Positions 1 through 5,140 are shown, counted from the first letter of the stretch. The stretch is DNA of 5,140 nt from JAXHUK01 sp034189725 (GCA_034189725.1 JAXHUK010000142.1:1-5140), one strand, 5' to 3'. The notes: generated by a model not told the origin, from the letters alone. Numbers and translations are program-made.

Positions 1-23
1 CCTGCTTCCGCAGGAGTGGCAGT
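1..23. repeat. Hairpin repeat, copy 1 (cut by window edge)
   Basis: The first 19 bases recur exactly at 212-230, and the match continues to 23/234 with one mismatch. The unit forms a hairpin with arms CCTGC and GCAGG around a TTCC loop. The upstream part of the left arm lies outside the window. No T-run follows, so it does not look like an intrinsic terminator. It is best read as one copy of a short dispersed palindromic element. Confidence 0.6.
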
Positions 24-28
24 GCTCC

Positions 29-104
29 GTCATTGCAAGCGCAGCGAAGCAATCTCACTCCTCACACCACATGATTGCTTCGTCGCTCCGCTCCTCGCAA
101 AGAC
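29..104. repeat. Imperfect palindromic dispersed element (GTCATTGC / GCAATC type)
   Basis: Positions 29-54 and 73-104 are imperfect inverted repeats of each other. The right arm, reverse-complemented, reads like the left arm with two 3-base insertions and three mismatches. The unit could fold into a long hairpin with a loop of about 18 bases. Sequences of this kind, with GAAGCAATC at the inner end and GTCATTGC at the outer end, occur as high-copy intergenic palindromes in several bacterial genomes and metagenome assemblies; that is recalled, not searched. No transposase is encoded, so it resembles a REP or MITE-like non-autonomous element. Reading frames across it follow the repeat and have no protein-like character. 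Confidence 0.6.
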
Positions 105-164
105 AATAATGAATTCCTGTTTTCATCGTTCAGGGTCAGAAAGACACGCGAGATCAGGGGTAGA

Positions 165-182
165 CTGGAGCATCCGCTCCAG
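165..182. repeat. Small perfect hairpin (CTGGAG / CTCCAG)
   Basis: A six-base perfect inverted repeat, CTGGAG at 165-170 and CTCCAG at 177-182, surrounds the loop CATCCG. It lies between two other palindromic units and probably belongs to the same cluster of dispersed hairpins. There is no T-tract on either side to suggest a terminator. Confidence 0.4.
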
Positions 183-208
183 CGTTATCGGAGCCTCATG
201 CGCCCTGG

Positions 209-234
209 ACTCCTGCTTCCGCAGGAGTGGTAGT
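209..234. repeat. Hairpin repeat, copy 2 (ACTCCTGC / GCAGGAGT)
   Basis: A perfect eight-base stem (209-216 with 221-228) closes on the tetraloop TTCC. Positions 212-234 repeat the sequence at 1-23 with a single C-to-T change, so the two copies are 211 bp apart in the same orientation. The downstream sequence is GGTAGTATC rather than a T-run, which argues against a rho-independent terminator. Confidence 0.6.
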
Positions 235-245
235 ATCATGTCGTT

Positions 246-330
246 CTGAGGGAGCACTTCGGCTTCGCTCAGTGTAAACTCCGCGACCGAAGAATCTCCC
301 CGTATGAACAGCCAGAGATTCTTCGCGGAG
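246..330. repeat. Palindromic dispersed element (CGAAGAATCTC type)
   Basis: An 11-base perfect inverted repeat, CGAAGAATCTC at 288-298 and its complement at 315-325, surrounds a 16-base spacer. The stem extends by CTCCG/CGGAG (279-283 with 326-330) across a four-base bulge on the left arm. Just upstream, CTGAG at 246-250 and CTCAG at 268-272 form a second, smaller stem. This is a different palindrome family from the one at 29-104. Together they make the first 330 bases a repeat-rich intergenic island without a credible gene. Confidence 0.55.
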
Positions 331-435
331 CTATCAACTGCCTGTAATTTTTCGTTCCGAGATCATTAGAACACAGTAGCGAATGGAAAAAGTCTGGTTT
401 CCCATCCTCAAACGCTGTGTAAAATGAGCTTTTTG

Positions 436-444
436 TGATATAAA
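436..444 (+). promoter_or_regulatory. Possible extended -10 promoter for the DUF502 gene
   Basis: The sequence TGATATAAA matches the extended -10 pattern TGnTATAAT at eight of the nine positions, counting the free n position, and lies 78 bases before the DUF502 start codon. No good -35 box is seen 17 bases upstream. An alternative is TATAGT at 459-464 with TTGTGA at 434-439, but its 19-base spacer is long. The stretch 331-435 between the repeat island and this site shows nothing else recognisable. Confidence 0.35.
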
Positions 445-521
445 GTAATGATATCGTCTATAGTATTTCTCATATTTCTCACCGTCGGGGCAACTCATCG
501 TATGCAAGCAGGAGGCAAACC

Positions 522-1151
522 ATGAAAAGCAAAGAGAATTCGATACCAAGACACGTGATGAGACGATTACGTCGTGATTTCCTGTCAGGTATCATCGTTA
601 TCGTGCCGCTATCCGCAACGATCCTGTTACTCTGGTGGTTGTTCGTATCTATTGACGGCATTCTGTCACCCGCCATCGATGCCCTTTTCAATCGACATAT
701 ACCGGGAGTCGGATTCATCGCTATCGTGGTCATAATCTATCTCGCCGGGGTTGCTGCTAACAACGTTATAGGGAGTCAAATTCTCAAGCGCAGCGAGTCT
801 CTGCTTACGGAAGTGCCCATGGTAAGAGAAATATACAAAACGTTCAGGCAGGTCCTGGAAAGTGTCGTCCTGCCCAATAAAGGGGGCTTTAAAGAGGCAG
901 TGCTCGTCGAGTTTCCCAGGCCGGGCATGAAAACCATCGGCTTCGTCACCAATACGATCAAAGATAGTTCAGGGCAAGAACTGGTGAACGTGTATATACC
1001 AACGACACCCAATCCTACATCAGGGTACCTGGAGATTGTTTCCGCTGACGATATAGTCCACCTGGACATGACCGTTGAAGATGCGATCAAAATGATCGTA
1101 TCAGGGGGCATGGTAGCCCCAGAGGTTATTGCCAGTATAGACAAAGAGTGA
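522..1151 (+). CDS. DUF502 (COV-family) membrane protein
   Basis: This 209-residue protein matches the DUF502 family, which is about 200 residues long, widespread in bacteria and related to the plant COV proteins; its biochemical role is not established. After a basic N-terminus (residues 10-18) come two hydrophobic segments at about 20-43 and 64-83, separated by the family-typical IPGVG (60-64). A soluble C-terminal domain follows, with VPMVREIY (98-105), GFVTNT (140-145), PTTPNPTSGYL (160-170) and a C-terminal MTVEDAIK...SGG stretch (183-196). The ATG at 522 is fixed by a strong AGGAGG at 510-515 with six bases of spacing. The protein should sit in the cytoplasmic membrane. The next gene, nadC, is co-directional but 132 bp away with its own promoter, so an operon is not required. 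No terminator is obvious after the stop. The family assignment is confident; the function is unknown. Confidence 0.9.
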   Translation: MKSKENSIPRHVMRRLRRDFLSGIIVIVPLSATILLLWWLFVSIDGILSPAIDALFNRHIPGVGFIAIVVIIYLAGVAANNVIGSQILKRSESLLTEVPMVREIYKTFRQVLESVVLPNKGGFKEAVLVEFPRPGMKTIGFVTNTIKDSSGQELVNVYIPTTPNPTSGYLEIVSADDIVHLDMTVEDAIKMIVSGGMVAPEVIASIDKE

Positions 1152-1213
1152 ATCACTAATCGGACTCACCATACAATGCTAGTTCGTTGCTCACGTAACT
1201 ATCTATTGAACTG

Positions 1214-1222
1214 TGGTATAAT
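1214..1222 (+). promoter_or_regulatory. Extended -10 promoter of nadC
   Basis: TGGTATAAT is a perfect extended -10 element (TGn plus the consensus TATAAT at 1217-1222). It lies 62 bases before the nadC start in the DUF502-nadC gap. No convincing -35 box is present at the usual distance (1194-1199 reads CGTAAC), which is tolerated when the TGn extension is present. It predicts a transcript start near 1229 and a leader of about 55 bases. Confidence 0.6.
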
Positions 1223-1283
1223 CCATGACATAATCGTTAGACAAAGATACAAGGGGTAAACGGCAGTTCCCTCAGGGAGACGT

Positions 1284-2147
1284 ATGGCTGAAATATTCGA
1301 TATCGAGTGGAAGAAGGTCGAGCAGATTATCCACATCGCCCTGGCCGAGGACGCAGTCCTGGACGACGTGACAACCAATGCGCTTATACCAGCGAATCAA
1401 GAGGGCAAGGCGCAACTGACGTCAAAGCGCGAAGGTGTGCTTGCGGGCATGGGAGTGGCCACACTTATGTTCCATAAAGTAGATACGTCGCTGAAGGTCG
1501 AGCAACTTATCGCAGAGGGCAGCCGTGTACAGTATGGTGACCGGGTAGCGACAATCGAGGGAAAGATTGCAAGCATCCTCCGTGCGGAGCGAGTAGCCCT
1601 GAACTTTCTGCAACACCTCAGCGGTATCGCTACGGAGACCGCCCGGTATGTCGAGGCTGTATCAGGGACCAGGGCGCAGATCACTGATACTCGCAAGACC
1701 ACTCCGGGACTGAGGCTGCTGGAGAAATACGCGGTGCGCCTTGGCGGCGGGCGAAACCACCGCTACAATCTCGCCGATGCCATCCTCATCAAGGACAACC
1801 ACCTGAAGGCCCTTCAATCTCAAGGCATGAGTTTGGAGGAGATAATCAAAAAGGCTCGTCAGCACAGTGCTCCTGCGCTCAAGGTAGAGGTGGAGGTCGA
1901 AACGGTTGAGGTAGCACAGGAGGCACTCTCCGCAGGTGCGGATATCATCATGCTCGACAACATGAACCTGGCAGCTATGCGCCAGGTAGTACAACTGGTA
2001 CAGGGGCAAGCCCTGCTCGAGGCTTCCGGCGGCATTACCCTGGACAACGTACGTCTGGTCGCCCAAACCGGCGTTGACCTCATCTCCGTCGGTGCCCTAA
2101 CACACTCAGCGAAGGCACTGGATATAAGCCTCGACCTTGAGCCTTGA
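1284..2147 (+). CDS. nadC: Nicotinate-nucleotide pyrophosphorylase (carboxylating), quinolinate phosphoribosyltransferase
   Basis: NadC converts quinolinate and PRPP to nicotinate mononucleotide, CO2 and pyrophosphate, the step where de novo NAD synthesis joins the common pathway. It is a cytosolic enzyme. At 287 residues the protein is full length. The N-terminal domain (about 10-115) ends in the signature RAERVALNFLQHLSG (100-114). The TIM-barrel-like domain carries DTRKTTPG (135-142), GGGRNHRYNL (154-163), LIKDNH (168-173), EVEVE (202-206), MLDN (223-226), SGG (248-250) and GVDLISVGALTHSA (263-276). Arg103, Arg137, Lys138, His159, Arg160 and Lys170 correspond to the substrate and phosphate-binding residues known in characterised NadC enzymes, so it should be active. 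The ATG at 1284 follows AGGGAG (1274-1279) by four bases. No nadA or nadB is nearby, so the rest of the pathway must lie elsewhere. Confidence 0.97.
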   Translation: MAEIFDIEWKKVEQIIHIALAEDAVLDDVTTNALIPANQEGKAQLTSKREGVLAGMGVATLMFHKVDTSLKVEQLIAEGSRVQYGDRVATIEGKIASILRAERVALNFLQHLSGIATETARYVEAVSGTRAQITDTRKTTPGLRLLEKYAVRLGGGRNHRYNLADAILIKDNHLKALQSQGMSLEEIIKKARQHSAPALKVEVEVETVEVAQEALSAGADIIMLDNMNLAAMRQVVQLVQGQALLEASGGITLDNVRLVAQTGVDLISVGALTHSAKALDISLDLEP

Positions 2148-2199
2148 ACCGGGATACTACAGCACTTTGTTTTTCTTGTCTAGCCCTGCAACACAAAAG

Positions 2200-2228
2200 T
2201 GGACTCTTCCTCACTCTCGTGATACAAT
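2200..2228 (+). promoter_or_regulatory. Promoter upstream of the small basic ORF
   Basis: TGGACT at 2200-2205 (four of six matches to TTGACA) and TACAAT at 2223-2228 (five of six) are separated by exactly 17 bases. TGA immediately before the -10 gives an extended -10 (TGATACAAT). Transcription would start around 2234-2236, only a few bases before the leader ORF at 2242 and about 40 bases before the ORF at 2274. Confidence 0.5.
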
Positions 2229-2241
2229 ACACTGGAGACAG

Positions 2242-2274
2242 ATGAACTTGCGAATTGAAGGGAACCTGAGGTAA
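2242..2274 (+). CDS. Possible 10-codon leader peptide overlapping the next start
   Basis: ATG at 2242 opens a 10-residue frame (MNLRIEGNLR) that ends with TAA at 2272-2274. The last A of the stop is the first base of the ATG of the following small ORF (TAATG), the arrangement usually associated with translational coupling. A GGAG at 2234-2237 lies four bases upstream, although the predicted transcript start falls at nearly the same place, so initiation could be almost leaderless. The frame is short enough to arise by chance. The peptide has no run of a single amino acid that would point to attenuation. Confidence 0.25.
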   Translation: MNLRIEGNLR

Positions 2275-2390
2275 TGACAGACAAACCACTTTTAGATGTG
2301 AAAACGTTCGTGGAAAACGTAAACAAAGGGAACCAGAATCACAACGGGAAGAAAGTGCGATTCGGTTGGGTAAAACGAAAACGGAAATAA
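2274..2390 (+). CDS. Small highly basic hypothetical protein, 38 residues
   Basis: I do not recognise this protein. The frame starts at ATG 2274 and ends at TAA 2388-2390; an in-frame TGA upstream prevents a much longer version. The product starts MTDKPLLDVKTFVENV, passes through a polar stretch rich in Asn and Gly, and ends in the strongly basic tail KKVRFGWVKRKRK. It has 11 Lys/Arg against three acidic residues, which suggests nucleic acid or ribosome binding, but that is only inference from charge. Support for a real gene comes from the promoter-like sequence at 2200-2228, a GAAGGGA at 2257-2263 about ten bases before the ATG, and the TAATG overlap with a possible leader ORF. It lies 126 bp after nadC and before a long direct repeat. 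It could also be a chance frame or the remnant of a longer gene. Confidence 0.45.
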   Translation: MTDKPLLDVKTFVENVNKGNQNHNGKKVRFGWVKRKRK

Positions 2391-2450
2391 ACAATCGCGT
2401 TTGTATGTCAGCCCGCCAGATGATTGTATGTAGTAGCCAGGATATCATCT

Positions 2451-2591
2451 CTCTCTGATATCTCGTCCCCCGTTTCTTCAGAACTGCTCGCCTTTTTAGA
2501 TGTCTATGTCCACCTTTATCCAGGTCTTATGCGGCTGTCACGACTCAAGCTGGCTCTTGCTCTTTATCTTCATCATAGTCTCTTGGCAACG
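2451..2591. repeat. Long direct repeat, copy 1 (downstream of the transporter gene)
   Basis: This 141-bp stretch recurs in the same orientation at 4234-4373. Aligned by eye, the copies differ at about eight positions plus one single-base indel, roughly 94% identity. The differences are concentrated at 2466-2485 and 2553-2562; the two blocks around TTTTTAGATGTCTATG and CAAGCTGGCTCTTGC are invariant. Similarity fades after 2591, with scattered matches to about 2604. On the minus strand, a frame that is open for 26 codons in copy 2 is broken here by TGA. A GATATC just outside the left edge (2441-2446) and one inside (2457-2462) form a short inverted repeat. The copy begins 60 bp after the last nucleotide of the small basic ORF and ends 63 bp beyond the transporter stop codon. 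Confidence 0.85.
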
Positions 2592-2654
2592 CTCAACCCC
2601 CCTGTAGAGTTCCCCGGTTCCACTATCAGATATCAACACCAGCACCCTTGATAG

Positions 2655-4196
2655 CTATGGAGGCTTGTTTCCCTCATTTGTATTTCCGGCTTTCGAGCGG
2701 GTGCGCAGAGCGCCAGAAACCAGGTGGAGGGGGAAAATCGTCAGGTTGCGCAGTCCCCCAACGCTGGAAAGGCTCTTTGTCCCTCCAGTCACCTCTGACA
2801 TAAGCTCCTGCATCACGATTTTTTCTTCCACTTCCCCTTCTTCATTAACTCTTGTCAAACGATGCAGGGAATAGAGCCCGACGACAAATGCAAAGAAGAA
2901 GAGAAAATCCAGTTCCTTAAAACTCAAGGCATATAGCATGAGCTCTTTAGCAGGCCCGCTCCAAGAAAAGGTGAAGGACAACCCCCTCACGGCGAAGAAG
3001 TCAGCCAGAATGCCACCCAGTAACGGTGCTGAGGCAGCAACGATGTTGCTTAAAAGCCCGTGAGAGGCAATGTAGGCCGAGGCCTGACCACGGGGCGATA
3101 GTTTTAGGATAATATTGCCGGAAGCCAGACCAACACCAGCCAGAGATATGCCGCTTAGAACATGAATGAGTACCAGCAAGGGTATGGTCAGAAAATATTT
3201 TTCTGGCATAGTAGTAAAAGGCCAGGCAATAATGGCTACCAGAAATAATGTCCCACTTACAGAAAGTACAGACTTATTGCTAAATCGGTCAGCGAGGCGC
3301 CCCCAAACTCTTACAAAAAGGAGGTTTGTTACCTGGCTTATCATGATTAATATCGTTACCAGAAAGAGATCAAGCCCCAGCCGTCTCAGCATGTAAATAG
3401 TGAAAAATGGCGCCGCCAGATTTATGGCAAAATTCCAGAATGACGCAAAGATGATAAGATTCCTAAAATTACGATCAGCGAATGGTTGTGAGAGAAGCTT
3501 CGGCAGAGACGCTCCTATTTCTCCTTTCATTTCCAACTCAGGAATTTTCAGCAGGAAGGAGGCTCCAATCAGACCAAGAATAAGCCCGAAAGCAAAGATG
3601 ATGGAATAACCGTAAATCTCATTGTGCCCTGACTTCCACGAATCAATAAAATAGCCTCCGAGCAAGGTAAGCGCAATAGCAAAACCAGTACCCAACATGG
3701 CACGCTGTGAGAAAAGTTTCCCCATTGTCTTCTCTGGAACAAGGTCACGCACCATCGAAAACCAACTGTTGCCAGCAATGGCACCCAGTACAGACGACGA
3801 GAACACGGCAAGCATGAGGAGAGTTATCCCCTGTTTCCCGAGAAAAAGTATAGGTATGAAGATAATTACAAGCCAGACCAGACGGCCACAAACGGCGAAA
3901 ATGACAACGATAGCCTTTCGATTCCGCACTGTTTCAACGAGATAAACAGCAAGAATTTGTGAAATCTGAGCAAAAAAGGGTATCGCTGCCAGAATGCCAA
4001 TCTCGAAGTTCGTCGCCCCGAGTGCTAGAGCAAATGCAGCCAGGAATGCACCACCCTGCAATGACCCCATCGCCTGAGAAAGAATACCATCCCAAACGAT
4101 CGCTTTTAACCCTTTTTGTTCTTCCTCTGGTGACAGTACAGCATGAGGGCTGAACCTGTTTTTAATACTGGAAATCAATTTCAGTCTGTTCAACAA
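2655..4196 (-). CDS. Major facilitator superfamily (MFS) transporter
   Basis: This 513-residue protein shows about twelve hydrophobic segments (near 33-59, 65-87, 95-119, 122-145, 165-187, 197-217, 245-270, 278-297, 310-327, 335-355, 372-398 and 426-446) in two sets of six around a central cytoplasmic loop (218-244). This is the MFS layout of a secondary transporter in the cytoplasmic membrane. The loop after helix 8 contains WGRLADRFSNKS (298-309), which fits the MFS loop motif G-x-x-x-D-R; MVRDLVPEKTMGKLFSQR (148-165) resembles the first-half counterpart. The substrate cannot be deduced; drug, sugar or metabolite efflux are all possible. A hydrophilic tail of about 65 residues follows the last helix. 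The start is TTG at 4196 (or the adjacent TTG at 4193), behind GAGGA on the minus strand; an in-frame TGA just upstream excludes a longer protein and there is no early ATG. The gene is bracketed by two direct repeats, and 120 bases sampled mid-gene are about 42% GC against about 58% in nadC samples, which hints at a separate origin. Confidence 0.88.
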   Translation of the reverse strand: MLNRLKLISSIKNRFSPHAVLSPEEEQKGLKAIVWDGILSQAMGSLQGGAFLAAFALALGATNFEIGILAAIPFFAQISQILAVYLVETVRNRKAIVVIFAVCGRLVWLVIIFIPILFLGKQGITLLMLAVFSSSVLGAIAGNSWFSMVRDLVPEKTMGKLFSQRAMLGTGFAIALTLLGGYFIDSWKSGHNEIYGYSIIFAFGLILGLIGASFLLKIPELEMKGEIGASLPKLLSQPFADRNFRNLIIFASFWNFAINLAAPFFTIYMLRRLGLDLFLVTILIMISQVTNLLFVRVWGRLADRFSNKSVLSVSGTLFLVAIIAWPFTTMPEKYFLTIPLLVLIHVLSGISLAGVGLASGNIILKLSPRGQASAYIASHGLLSNIVAASAPLLGGILADFFAVRGLSFTFSWSGPAKELMLYALSFKELDFLFFFAFVVGLYSLHRLTRVNEEGEVEEKIVMQELMSEVTGGTKSLSSVGGLRNLTIFPLHLVSGALRTRSKAGNTNEGNKPP

Positions 4197-4233
4197 GCTT
4201 CCTCAGGACAAGAAGAGCAGCAGACCATCCTTC

Positions 4234-4373
4234 CTCTCTGATATCTCGCCCCCGGCTCTTCGAAGCTGCTCGCCTTTTTAGATGTCTATGTCCACCTTTA
4301 TCCAGGTCTTATGCGACTGTAAAGACTCAAGCTGGCTCTTGCTCTTTATCTTCATCATAGTCTCTTGGCAACG
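4234..4373. repeat. Long direct repeat, copy 2 (upstream of the transporter gene)
   Basis: This is the second copy of the 2451-2591 repeat, in the same orientation and 1.78 kb away. It ends 38 bp before the transporter start codon, so any transporter promoter probably lies in or beyond it. It lacks clear terminal inverted repeats and encodes no transposase. On its outer side, a transposase-like protein remnant begins about 20 bp away. The two copies could allow RecA-dependent loss or duplication of the intervening 1.6 kb. It may also be a genome-wide dispersed repeat of which two copies happen to fall here. Confidence 0.85.
4278..4358 (-). CDS. Possible 26-residue ORF inside repeat copy 2
   Basis: Starting at a double ATG (4358 and 4355), this frame reads MMKIKSKSQLESLQSHK and continues TWIKVDIDI to a TAA at 4278-4280. 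In copy 1 of the repeat the same frame carries a Leu-to-stop change (TTA to TGA) in the middle, while the final HKTWIKVDIDI and its stop are kept. There is no strong ribosome binding site. It could be an upstream ORF in the transporter leader, a fragment of an old gene carried by the repeat, or chance. The loss in one copy argues against strong selection for the peptide. Confidence 0.2.
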   Translation of the reverse strand: MMKIKSKSQLESLQSHKTWIKVDIDI

Positions 4374-4375
4374 TT

Positions 4376-4474
4376 CTATCTCCCTCTCTCACCGTCGATA
4401 ACGCGCGCCTCATGATTATCAGACACAACTTCACCCAGCGAGAAGGAAAGCAGAAATGCCTGTCTCTGGCTGTA
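4376..4474 (-). pseudogene. Remnant of an IS1182-like transposase N-terminus
   Basis: Between two in-frame stops, the minus strand encodes 32 residues containing RQAFLLSFSLGEVVSDNHEARVID. The pattern 'R-Q-x-x-L-x-x-x-S-L-x-E-x-V-x-x-x-H-x-x-R-V-I-D' resembles the extreme N-terminus of IS1182-type (DDE, DUF772-containing) transposases, where it precedes an Ala-Phe-Val continuation. Here the similarity breaks at about 4394, the frame ends in GERGR and a stop, and repeat copy 2 begins at 4373. No start codon, catalytic domain or terminal repeats are present, so it is at best a broken fragment. The identification is from memory of family patterns over a short stretch and could be coincidental. 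Positions 4475-4620 show no gene. Confidence 0.4.
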
Positions 4475-4620
4475 TTACTCGAACCCCTTTATGTGCACTT
4501 TGCATCCGGGCAGGTTTTACGACTCTGAGTAATAATCCGCCCCTTCTGCCCTTAGCTGCCATCCCAGAGAACTTTTTGACAGCCTGTAGTACATTTTGCC
4601 ACGGCTAAGTTGTCGTAACC

Positions 4621-5140
4621 TTACATGGCACAGGATTCAGGCATCTCGGAGAATGGAGAGCCGTCCCGTTCAAAGTCAGGCAAGTAGTCTTTTGATGCCC
4701 CTAGCTCCTGCACCCAACCGTTCTCCAGGCCTGCCTCATCAAGTGCATCAAGCACCTCTGCGTACTCGAACATTGATATCGCCCTGGAAAGCAATGGGGT
4801 CTCTGGAGCACAATACGACGGAAAGTATTGAGACATAATGCTTACCGTTACTGTGGAAGAGACCTCTTGAGCAAGCCAGATAAGCGATTGCTCGCTACCT
4901 GCCAGACCGTTGGGCAGAATCAGATGGCGCACAATCAGTCCCCGCTGTGCCACACCGTGTTCATCTACCGATAACTCCCCAACCTGTCTGTACATCTCTT
5001 TAATGGCACTACGAGCACATACCACATATTCAGGGGCCTGTGACAATCTCTGTGCCCATATATCGGATGCATACCGTAAATCGGGCAGGTACACATCTAT
5101 AATCCCCTCAAGCTCTCTTAGTGTAGCGAGGGAATCGTAT
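4621..5140 (-). CDS. PflX-like (COG1313) radical SAM protein, C-terminal part
   Basis: The frame is open to the right window edge, so only the last 172 residues are present; the N-terminal part expected to hold the CxxxCxxC iron-sulfur motif is outside. The visible part begins YDSLATLRELEGIIDVYLPD, typical of the later barrel strands of PflA/PflX-like radical SAM proteins, and continues with LRYASD (21-26), RGLIVRHLILPNGLAGSE (66-83), SQYFP (103-107), WVQE (142-145) and YLPDF (152-156). Such proteins use a 4Fe-4S cluster and S-adenosylmethionine to generate a radical; the target of the PflX branch is not established, and a glycyl-radical activase role is only an analogy. The stop is TAA at 4621-4623. 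The GTG at 5094 is an internal valine, not the start, because conserved sequence extends upstream. It is separated from the transporter by 424 bp of repeat and transposase debris. Confidence 0.85.
   Translation of the reverse strand, partial: YDSLATLRELEGIIDVYLPDLRYASDIWAQRLSQAPEYVVCARSAIKEMYRQVGELSVDEHGVAQRGLIVRHLILPNGLAGSEQSLIWLAQEVSSTVTVSIMSQYFPSYCAPETPLLSRAISMFEYAEVLDALDEAGLENGWVQELGASKDYLPDFERDGSPFSEMPESCAM

Noticed and set aside
16..249. Plus-strand 77-codon frame in the left intergenic region
   Set aside because: It runs through several palindromic repeats and its repeated peptide CFRRSGS-like segments simply translate the hairpin copies.
1147..1170. Possible terminator after the DUF502 stop (GAGTG ... 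CACTC-like pairing)
   Set aside because: Only four pairs form and no T-tract follows, so it cannot be supported as a rho-independent terminator.
1268..1278. Perfect palindrome TCCCTCAGGGA just before nadC, overlapping its ribosome binding site
   Set aside because: The arms are only five bases around a single base, too tight to fold as RNA, and it does not match any NAD-regulator operator I can name. It could be an operator but there is no further support.
2080..2448. Minus-strand 122-codon frame spanning the nadC end, the small ORF and the intergenic region
   Set aside because: It overlaps the end of nadC antisense and the composition is Ser/Arg/Leu-rich without recognisable motifs; it looks like a chance frame.
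2424..2651. Plus-strand 75-codon frame across repeat copy 1
   Set aside because: It begins outside the repeat, follows it and has no ribosome binding site; the equivalent frame is not preserved in copy 2.
4295..4323. Minus-strand promoter for the transporter inside repeat copy 2 (TTTACA, 17 bases, TAAAGG)
   Set aside because: The spacing is right and the -35 is good, but the -10 matches only three of six positions and there is no TGn extension.
4551..4609. Inverted repeat CTTAGC / GCTAAG after the radical SAM gene as a terminator
   Set aside because: The stem is six bases with a loop of nearly 50 and there is no adjacent T-run on the minus strand; a chance match is likely.
1..5140. CRISPR array, tRNA or rRNA
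   Set aside because: No regularly spaced direct repeats with unique spacers, no tRNA-like cloverleaf and no conserved rRNA segment were seen on either strand; the repeats present are a single pair or palindromes.

Overview
The window looks like a chromosomal segment of an uncultured bacterium of moderate GC content. Dispersed palindromic repeats of the 'GTCATTGC...GCGAAGCAATC' and 'CGAAGAATCTC' type at the left edge, combined with a DUF502 membrane protein, a stand-alone nadC and a PflX-like radical SAM protein, would fit a Chloroflexota (Dehalococcoidia-like) genome. That assignment is only an inference, because no rRNA or marker gene is present.

Layout. Positions 1-330 hold no credible gene but contain several hairpin-forming dispersed repeats. 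Positions 522-1151 (+) encode a DUF502/COV-type two-helix membrane protein with a strong Shine-Dalgarno site. Positions 1284-2147 (+) encode a complete nicotinate-nucleotide pyrophosphorylase (NadC) behind a consensus extended -10 promoter. Positions 2274-2390 (+) may encode a 38-residue, very basic protein of unknown function. It has its own promoter-like sequence and a 10-codon leader ORF that overlaps its start as TAATG. Positions 2655-4196 (-) encode a 513-residue, 12-helix major facilitator superfamily transporter that probably starts at TTG. Positions 4376-4474 (-) carry a short protein remnant resembling the N-terminus of an IS1182-type transposase. Positions 4621-5140 (-) hold the C-terminal 172 residues of a PflX/COG1313-like radical SAM protein cut by the window edge.

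The most unusual structure is a pair of direct repeats of about 140 bp, roughly 94% identical, at 2451-2591 and 4234-4373. They bracket the transporter gene exactly: one copy lies just after its 3' end and the other 38 bp before its start codon. A decayed transposase fragment abuts the outer edge of the second copy. The block between the repeats could have been inserted, duplicated or made excisable by recombination.

The genes do not form an obvious pathway. DUF502 and nadC are co-directional but separated by 132 bp with a promoter in between. The transporter and the radical SAM gene read toward them on the other strand. No CRISPR array, tRNA or rRNA was seen, and I found no coherent new multi-gene system. 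The candidates for novelty are the repeat-bracketed transporter block and the small basic protein with its leader.
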